The translations under genes were made by a program, and so were the position numbers. The notes under the pieces are model-generated. The model was given only the letters and a program-made list of their open reading frames with translations. It was not told the origin of the DNA and did not search any database. Shown piece by piece: positions 57,008-64,000 of a stretch of 64,000 nt of DNA (positions are counted from its first letter, which is position 1; every line of letters starts with the position of its first letter). This DNA is from Punica granatum (taxonomy: Eukaryota; Streptophyta; Magnoliopsida; Myrtales; Lythraceae). The stretch covers positions 18,004,568-18,068,567 of the forward strand of contig NC_045134.1 in NCBI RefSeq assembly GCF_007655135.1, written 5' to 3'.

Positions 57008-57844
57008 GCTTGCTACGTACCCTCTTGGACCGGGGATCAGAGTCTGCCGTAGTTCCTGCGATTGTTGTACCTGTGATCCTGACATCATTAGTAAGTCATG
57101 GGATTACTAGCAATTTATAAGCACAGAAAAAAGAATGTCTTCGCGACGCATGTTCTTCAGTTTCGGGTCGCCTGGGCATACCGTAGAGAGTTCTTGCTTT
57201 GGGGATACGAATGAGATCCCACTTTCGAAGACCTCAATGCGAGGCCTCCAAGGCTCCTGTTGGCCATGTACGAGCATATTGAGACATTCTTAATGATACC
57301 CTAGCGGCTCTGTCGATTATTCGACCCGCCCGTCGGCTTAGGACCCTTCTCATCAAGGTACCGTAGGGCAGCTGCGCTTGTGACCCGCGTGGGGATTTTT
57401 GCCTAGATTTGATCAGACTCGGTCTGACCATTTCCAGAATGCTATGACTAAACCTCAGAAAGGAATGTCTGGGATTTCGGCTTTGTGGTAGCCTATTGAA
57501 AGGTGGCTGTGACCCATTCTAGAGTTATGCAAAGACAAACATAAAAGAGAAAGCTTGAGGGGAACGCGTTGCCCCAGGCTAAAAGGATACACGAGTTCAC
57601 GCTTGTAACGAGATGTACCCTTTTTCCTTTGTTCTTCTGTTGTGTAGGCTGTATCAAACTGCTTGGATAGCATGTTCGATTTGCCCACTGTGCTTGAGAA
57701 GGAATCCACGCTGGACAGCTGAGCTGTGTTGGAGGGCTGATCGAGGATCATGTTGGAGTTGATAATCTGGCCACTTTCGTTGAGGATCCCTAGTCCGCAC
57801 GATGTGTGAGAGACTAGAGGTCAATTTTATCTATCTCTCATTTT
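57008..57844 (-). other. Element C internal stretch without recognised feature
   Basis: Sequence between B2 and the post-pol hairpins. It keeps the relative position of the A2 3' noncoding region, but I see little direct similarity and no gene; the longest frame is 98 codons with no domain. Confidence 0.4.
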
Positions 57845-58010
57845 GCTCTCCTTTTGCTACGGTCACCCACCTCGGGCCGTACCTCTCAACCTAAAGGGGA
57901 TGAGCTCTCCTTCTGCCACGACTGCCCGCCTCGGGATTTTCAGTCGTGCCTCTCTCTTGCCCTAACTTTTGCCTAGGTCGCCTCAAGGGGTTTTCGACCT
58001 AACGGGCTTG
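57845..58010 (-). repeat. Post-pol hairpin series in element C
   Basis: Three units of the same types as 10905-11200: ttttgctACGG...CCGTacctctc at 57850, ctgcCACGACTG...CAGTCGTGcctctc at 57915, and ttttgccTAGGTCG...CGACCTAacggg at 57968. The arms differ from A2 but still pair. Confidence 0.6.
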
Positions 58011-59530
58011 ATTCTTTTGTCTCTCGAGTTTGCAAGGGCGAAATGTTCGAAGGATTCGACCTCCGAGTGGGTTGCATTCTGTCTCCGTCGAGGGGTTGTG
58101 TCTGCTGCTCCCTTTTGTCGGGGTTTGCTGATTTTTCAAGATTGGCGACACCGGAGTTTTAAATCTCGGCCGTGCCTTGTTTTGTTCATTGGCGGGTTTT
58201 TCCGCGTCTTTTCTCTCTCTTCATTGGCGGGTTTTTTCCCGCTTCTTTTTGCTCTGTTTTTTTCCTTGCAGCTGGGGTTTGTTTTGTACCCCATGTCTTT
58301 GTTTGAAACTCCTCGACTTTGCATCGCCAAGGCCGCTTTGGTGTGCTTCGCCTCGTGGAGACTTGTTGTATGTTGTTAGCCCTATTTTGTGAGAGCCGGC
58401 TTTCTTGGAAGTTTGACTTTCGCGCACTCGGAAGTCGAACTCCGTGTTATTTGCCCTTGCAAGCATTACATGTGAATTTTCCCTGTTATCTAGGAAAAGA
58501 AAATATCAAATTGCCCCATGTGGAATAGGGAACCGCGGTTGTCTCGGCGCGAATGTTAAACAGGGATGCCCCGGTCTTCATTTGTTGAAGTGGCCCGCGG
58601 TAAGCGCCTGGTGTGATGTCTCTGATCATCTCTTGTTGTTCTCTATAGCGCGTGCCTCTTGGAGGGTGCACGCTGTTGAAGCCACTGGATGTTCAAGGAA
58701 GACGGTTGCATCAATGCTGAGTGATTCGCTCGATTGTCCTTGTTTTCGACTTCATAGGGGGGTACCTCATCATCGGACACCTCCCTCGTCAAAGTATAAG
58801 GAAAGGGTCCGAGACAAGTTCTCAAGGAAGCGTGAACTCGTGCATCGCTCTTCGCCTGTGGTCAATGTGCCCCTGTGAAGGATGACAAAAAAGACAATGC
58901 ATTAGGCGATTATGCAGGGAATATGTGGTAAGAAATATGAGGTGGTCCCATAGGAAAATCCCTTTTTTGTCCTGCGCGCGACCCATGGGGTGCCACGCGT
59001 AGGTGACATTTGTTTCTGGGAATCTAGTCATTACTACTCTGGAGTGGTTAGACCGTGACTAAAGTAACATAAGCATATTTTCCCTAGTTGCGAGTAAGCA
59101 TGCGCAGTCGTCCTAGGGAAGGCTCAAGGAGTCGGGTCCCACGAGGACAGGCGAGTTGAACAGGTCCAACAGAACTAATAGGGCGTTGCAAAAACTGTCC
59201 TAATGCTCCATTTAAAGGATTTGTTCATATCGAGAGCCCATTTGGGGAAATGCATTTAAATTAAAGCAAAAGAGAGTTTAAAGAAGACTGTGCATATTGC
59301 CCCCGTATTCAATCGGCGACCACAACAGAGGTGGATGAGATCCATTCTTTGATCGGAGGCCTGATCGTGCTGGTATCTCTTGCGATCGAGAGTTGGGTCA
59401 TGCTCTGCTTGTGGAGCTGTCACTTCCGGTCTTTGCAGCGAAAGGATTAGACTTGCTCCTCGGAGTATCGCTTGGGTGAATTTGAATCCAAGTCGATTTT
59501 AGATTTCAGATGAGCCTAAAAAATAGTAAA
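58011..59530 (-). other. Element C sequence in the place of gag-pol; no gene recognised
   Basis: Where A2 has pol, C has unrelated sequence. There is a short duplication (ttcattggcgggtttttccgc at about 58182 and 58220) and small frames such as 57969-58379 (136 codons, hydrophobic, + strand) that I cannot assign and that run against the element's direction. Confidence 0.4.
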
Positions 59531-59539
59531 TGCGATGTG

Positions 59540-59825
59540 TCAAAACCTTAATATAGTAAATGCTGGGCCGGAGCCCAAAAGCAGTAAATGCAGGACCGAG
59601 ACCCGATACGGGGCCGAAGCTCAAAAGTGGGACTGAAGCCCGATGAGGGGCCGAACCCCAAAAGTGGGGTCGAAGCCCGATGCGGGGCCAAAACCCAAAA
59701 GCGGGCCCGAAGCCCGATGCACCAAATGCGGGGCCGGAGCCCGATGCGGGGCCGAAGCCCGATACAGTAAACGCGGGGTCGGAGCCCGATGTGGGGCCGG
59801 AGCCCAATGTAGTAAATGCGTACTC
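59540..59825 (-). repeat. Hairpin tandem array 3 in element C
   Basis: Units such as gatgcGGGGCCGAAGCCC with occasional spacers cagtaaatgc. On the transcribed strand the cores read GGGC-TTCG-GCCC and GGGC-TCCG-GCCC, perfect 4-bp stems with UUCG or UCCG loops. Some units have GGGT for GGGC, allowing a G-U pair. The spacer word again resembles arrays 1 and 2. Confidence 0.85.
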
Positions 59826-59934
59826 GATAAGAAAGTGCAAGAGATGCAAAAGCAAAGGTCAATGTTGAGGAACAGTGCAGGGCACTGCAAAGCGGTAACT
59901 CTGATTTTTCTTGCGGTTTTGCTTTGTGAAGCAA

Positions 59935-60590
59935 GGATGGTGACTTAGTGTTGAAATCCCAAGGAGCTGGATGAGAGACGTTTGTTGTCTCAATTGCGGT
60001 CGCCCAGTATTCAGGCTATCTTCTTGTTGAGAATTTCCTACAATGGGAAAAGAAAACAATGAAAGAGCATAAACTGTTCAAGATTTCAATGCAAGAGTGT
60101 AGGGAAGCGAACTGGCCTGGTAGGTGTCGTGCGAGCACACCAAGAGACATGCATTAGTCGCTAGTAGATGCACAAGGTCTTGCGGAGAGATGTGCATATG
60201 ATCACGCGGTTATGCTCTCCGCGAAGGTTTGCACGACTCGCCGGTCATGTGGGGTGAGTTGGGCCCATTCTTCGATCGGCAGCGTGATCGTGTTAGAAGC
60301 TTCGTGGCAGGTGGGCTAGGACATGCTATGTTCGTTGGAGCTGTCGCCTGTGATCTTTCGTGGAGGGATGGTCGGTCTTGAGTGTTTGGAGTCCAAGGAG
60401 GTAGCAGAGAAGTGTTTCCTGTCTCGATTGTGGCCGTTTTGGATTCATGTTGCCTTCTTGTTGGTTATTTCCTGCAATGGGAAAAGGGGAACGATGAAAG
60501 AGCAAACTATGTTCGCAATTTTAACGCAAAAGCGTAGGGGATCGAACTAGCCTGGTAGGCGCCGTGCGAGCGTGCCGGGGGTGTATGCAC
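59935..60590 (-). repeat. Diverged direct repeat in element C
   Basis: Block 59950-60135 (tcttgttgagaatttcctacaatgggaaaag...gcctggtaggtg) recurs at about 60395-60575 (tcttgttggttatttcctgcaatgggaaaag...gcctggtaggcg). The preceding gatcgg...gtgatcgtg block also recurs (59350-59450 and 60270-60370). Array 3 lies between the parts of the first copy. No coding function is visible. Confidence 0.65.
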
Positions 60591-61000
60591 GGGTAAAGTG
60601 AAGGCATGCTCGCACGACGCGGGAGGACGCGCTCGGTTGTGCTGGTGGATATGCTCAGTTGCGCGAAGAGACGTGTGCGCGATCACGCGATGACGCTTAG
60701 TTGTGTGAGATTAGTGAGAAGCTGGCTTTGCCAAGGAAGGTGCATTGGTCCTCGGACCACGGCTCGCCTTGCCGTGGAGGGAGGGTGAAGGTCATGGTTG
60801 GTCTACCTGTGAAGGAGGTCTTCACTCACTTGTATGGTGGGGTGTTAGCTGTTATGCAAAACAGTAAGTGAATAAGATGCATGCGATGCGTGAGTTTTTC
60901 AAAACTAATGTCGTCATTCAAATTGGCTTAAAAGGTTCAAAATACAATGTAAATTTTGTAAAATAAAACCCTAAGCCAATCTTCCACCACACTAGGAGTT
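60591..61000 (-). other. Element C stretch, partly like the ORF1-gag spacer
   Basis: No gene. From about 60850 the words gcatgcgatgcgtgagttttt and aaaactaatg follow the same order as the A2 spacer at 18720-18790. Confidence 0.45.
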
Positions 61001-61260
61001 TGAGCGAGCGCAGATTGCGTTTCTGTAGTTTGGCATGGGTCTGAGCGAGCTCCCTCTGAAGTAGTGGTTGGCCGACCAGCTCCTCATCTTTCTCAGCAGC
61101 TTACCGACGGAGGTGATCGATCCTGTTGTTGGTGAGGTCGACTATGGTGGCTGTGCCTGAAGTGGGGATGTCCTGGCAGGTGTGCCGGTCTTGGTTTGTA
61201 GAGACTCGGTGGGATCCTCGTGTGTTGACGGACATTGTTGAGGCACGAACAAGAGGCCGA
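61000..61260 (-). pseudogene. Possible remnant of the ORF1 3' end
   Basis: ctgagcgagctccctctgaag and its surroundings resemble the A2 segment coding for the ORF1 coiled coil (about 19010-19040), at the matching place between spacer and leader. No open frame survives. The match is short and by eye. Confidence 0.35.
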
Positions 61261-61534
61261 GCAAGGCGTCTCTTACCAAGACGAAAGGAAGACTGACTTA
61301 GGACTCATCCATATGAATGACACCCTAATTTTGTAAAATAGATGATGCATGTGTGCGAAAAAAGTAAATGCCCACGGCTTAGTACAAATTACAAGGTACA
61401 TCGCTCTTGAAATAGAAAAGACTCAAGTGGCACGCAGGTTGACTCAACGGACTGTTCGTCGAAGTCGGGTTGGAGGATGGCATGGAGCTCCTGCAGAATG
61501 CATGGTTTTAGTGCTACAGGGACCGTGCTACGTA

Positions 61535-61825
61535 AGGATGGGGGCTCCCGACTCAAGGGTGTCAATTCCTTGAAACCGAGCGAGATTCTTTTCAAGGCCT
61601 AAGCGACAGTCGAACTGCGCGCCGTACCCCTACTTCGAACCCTTATCTAACCTATGCTCCTATTACCGGTCGTGGGACGCGACCCATAGGTACCTAGAAG
61701 CTAGTATGATATGCAATGCGTGTGCGGGAAATAAAAATACATAAAGTAGATAAGCGAAAAATTGCGGAAAGCGATAAATAAACAAGCAAACAAAGCAAGC
61801 GGAAACGAGCCCGAACCCTCTAAGT
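61535..61825 (-). promoter_or_regulatory. Leader of element C
   Basis: Shares with A2 the block gatgggggctcccga, tcaattccttgaaa, cgagcgag at 61537-61590 and the A-rich gataaataaac words before the PBS. It is kept while the coding region is gone. Confidence 0.6.
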
Positions 61826-61844
61826 GTCCCCAGTCGAGTCGCCA
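61826..61844 (-). promoter_or_regulatory. Primer binding site of element C
   Basis: GTCCCCAGTCGAGTCGCCA, one base different from A2 (C for G at position 10), three bases from the LTR edge at 61848. Confidence 0.85.
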
Positions 61845-61847
61845 AGC

Positions 61848-64000
61848 TGTGCGCACCCGAATTTCGTCTCGTTGAGGCACGCATGCGCGCGCCTAAATGC
61901 AACGCGGCTTGGGAGTGTCCACCTTCCCAGGGACACGCGACGGACGCGCGACGGACACATGTGAGAAGGAGTCGCCATTACCTGTTTACGACCCGAAGGT
62001 CAAGGGCCGGTGAGTTGCCCGGGTCTAGGGGTACGGGGTACACCTAATTGCTAAGGCATATGGTCTGCGAAACCCGAGGTTCCGAATTCGGGGGTTCTGT
62101 TACATGCGAGCCTATATCTCGCATGCCCTATCGGTACTCTAGCTTGTCTAGGCTTGCCATTTTTTTTAATTACCGCTTAATTAAGTTCCGCTCATCTTAC
62201 ACGTTTTGACACCGTAAATTCGAAAAAAAAACAGTCTGACCTTCCACTCTCCGACCGGGATTTTACATGAATATATGTATAATATAAAACCTTACATTGT
62301 TCTCTCCAATAGATAAATAAAAATAAAAAGCTACAATGACTAGATCCCGGTCGGTTCGCATTCGGCCATGATTTCACTCATACTCATCATATAGTTTTGG
62401 AAAATTAACCGAAAATTAAATTAAATGCGCACTCGGTGTATGGGGGTATTGGACCCCGTGATCGACGGTTATGGGTGTTGGACCCAGTGTGAATCGAGTC
62501 CTAAAGGATCGGGCACGATCTGCATAACAATCAAATGCAAAAGATGTAATAAGCAAACTCAAATAAACAATCAATGGGGTTTTGTTGTCACCGAATTTAC
62601 GTGGATTAACTGATTATTAACCGAGATATCTTGGCATACAAATCTTACCTTAAAACAAGCAAAAAGGGTGATGGATAGGGTATGTAGCATTCGGCATTAT
62701 TTTAACGGATCCGACAGACGTGATGTCCATAGTCAAGTCTCGAATGTGTGGGTTGTTTTTAAATTATTCTGTATCGTGACAATATGGCTTTTATAGATTA
62801 AAAGTATTTTAATCTAAAACCCAAAAAACCTAACCCTCTAATTGACTATTGCCCATGTTTGATTTAAGCCGAGTTTGAGATTAATATGTTTTTCATGTTT
62901 TAACCCGTTCTAAACACAAACCTATACTAGGATTACGGCAGGACAAGAACCGGTAATCATGCCATTGAATCGGTAAATATGTGTGTGCATGAAAATCAAG
63001 ATTACGTTCTACGCATCTCGGTGCTTTTGAAATTGTGAATTTTGAAAAGGGCATGACTAACAGTTCTTGAACTGTCGACGCAATTACAAATTATTAATCA
63101 ATTCGTGCAATCCAATTAAAGAAATCAAGTGATTTAATTTAGCCAAATTTAACGTCCCGATTATCCCGTATGTAGAATTTTTGGGTTAATTAGAAATTTA
63201 CCGAATGCTTTAGTCTACGGATTTCGAGTCGTCGAGATAGCCATTAATTGACCGCCCGATAAACTCTAATTTCCGACATGGTCACATATAATTACAAAAA
63301 TAAAATATTTAAATGGGCACATACATTGTCGGTGGGTGATCCAAGTAGGAAAGGCTCAGATATCTTAGAAAATGTCGAGGGAACTGAATTGAACGATATT
63401 AAAAGAGCAGGGACTGATTTGAAAATTATGAAAAAATTGGGGACTGATCTGAAAATTCTAAAAGATTGGGGACTGATTTGAAAATTCTAAAAAAATGGGG
63501 ACTCTGCAAAAAATTACTGAAAATGTCCTAGGACTTATTTGAAGTGGATTTGAAAATCGGGACTGATCTGAAAATAAAAAATGGCCCCAGGACTAAACTG
63601 AAACAACTTGGAAAGTTCTTTGGGATGCTTGAAAAATTCTGGGAATTCCAAGACTGATTGGGAAATAGTAAAATGGCTGGGACTTGATTGAAAAGAAATT
63701 TTGAAATTCGGGGCAGATCTGAAAAGAGTGAAAAATGGCCCAGGGACTAAACTTAAATAATTTGAAAAGTTCTTTGGGATTCTTGAAAAATTCTAAAAAA
63801 TCCAAGGACTGATTGGAAAATAATAAAATGACCGGGGCTTGATTGAAAATAATTTTTAAATTCGGGGTAGATCTTAAAAAAATAAAATACGTCTCCTGGA
63901 CTGAAATGTGACAAAACAGAAAGTTCGTAAAATCGAGTTCGGGATAAATCGGATCACCCACGCGACCCAAGAAAGCTCATTTGACATCATATCCATCAAG
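61848..64000 (-). mobile_element. 5' LTR of element C, cut by the window end
   Basis: Matches 39343-41484 almost base for base, apart from an 11-base duplication near 61940 (cgcgacggacg words) and scattered substitutions. About 840 bases, including the GA run and the LTR start, lie beyond the window. It includes the PBS-like decamer (61968-61977), hairpin (62104-62124) and 30-bp repeats (63375-63900). Confidence 0.9.

Larger units (their letters stand above)
39343..64000 (-). mobile_element. Element C: large non-autonomous Tat/Ogre-type derivative
   Basis: Minus-strand element with 3' LTR 42321-39343, PPT at 42322, array 2, post-pol hairpins (57845-58010), array 3, leader, PBS 61844-61826 and 5' LTR from 61847 upward past the window end. 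Without nested insertions the internal part is about 7.8 kb. It holds no frame resembling gag, protease, RT, RNase H or integrase. The LTR copies are nearly identical over the visible 2.1 kb, so it moved recently and must have used proteins from elsewhere. A2-like elements share its cis signals. Confidence 0.8.

Noticed and set aside
57969..58379. 136-codon hydrophobic + strand ORF
   Set aside because: Antisense to element C, overlaps the conserved hairpin series, and has no regular membrane segments or homolog I recognise.
51941..61847. B2 as the 3' LTR of a separate element filling 57008-61847
   Set aside because: The right flank lacks the PPT block, while the hairpins, leader, PBS and 5' LTR beyond it match element C.
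1..64000. A cellular gene, tRNA or rRNA hidden between elements
   Set aside because: All stretches over 300 bases are accounted for as LTR or internal element sequence. No frame outside the A2 genes carries a recognisable domain, and no cloverleaf was found; the only tRNA-like stretch is the primer binding site.

Overview
The window is intergenic heterochromatin-type sequence from a flowering plant. I find no cellular gene, rRNA or tRNA. Nearly every base belongs to a nest of Ty3/gypsy LTR retrotransposons of the Tat/Ogre kind: LTRs of 3-6.6 kb, an extra ORF before gag, dual RNase H, a pol with no start codon of its own, and tandem arrays between pol and the 3' LTR. The proteins resemble elements I associate with Myrtales (pomegranate, eucalypt). 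That placement is from memory and unverified.

Nest, from oldest to youngest. (1) B1, an LTR on the + strand, underlies the whole window (1-1177, 37764-39342, continuing past both ends). (2) Solo LTR A1 (+ strand) sits in B1 at 1178-37758, with target duplication AACAC/AATAC. (3) The large element A2 (- strand) sits inside A1 with target duplication GCTTG: 3' LTR 4760-9332, PPT 9333-9352, hairpin arrays 9495-11200, pol 14814-11191, protease 16382-14994, gag 18610-16367, ORF1 20413-18916, leader and PBS to 21010, 5' LTR 21014-25582. (4) Element C (- strand) sits in B1 with target duplication CTTAG: 3' LTR 39343-42321, internal region to 61847, 5' LTR 61848 to beyond 64000. C has LTRs, PBS, PPT, leader and arrays but no gag or pol, so it looks like a large non-autonomous derivative. 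(5) C is interrupted by solo LTR A3 (+ strand, 43882-50483, duplication GACAC) and by solo LTR B2 (- strand, 51941-57007, duplication GCCTG/GCTTG). Three of these insertions can be checked against an unoccupied copy of the same target elsewhere in the window.

Assembly. A 100-N gap (25614-25713) separates the right end of A2 plus 31 bases of its flank from about 11.1 kb (25714-36803) that repeats pol start, protease, gag, ORF1, PBS, LTR and the same flank. This is most simply one locus assembled twice. The two copies carry different one-base indels, so several frames broken in one are open in the other.

How the parts work together. ORF1 (unknown role), Gag (particle), protease with a G-patch, and RT/RNase H/integrase would replicate A2. 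C keeps the cis signals in matching positions (PBS, PPT, leader block, U5 hairpin, post-pol hairpins, 3' array) and could be copied in trans. The most unusual signals are RNA-like: a U5 hairpin with paired substitutions between LTR families, and three unrelated 3' arrays whose units all form short hairpins with a UNCG-type loop on the transcribed strand.
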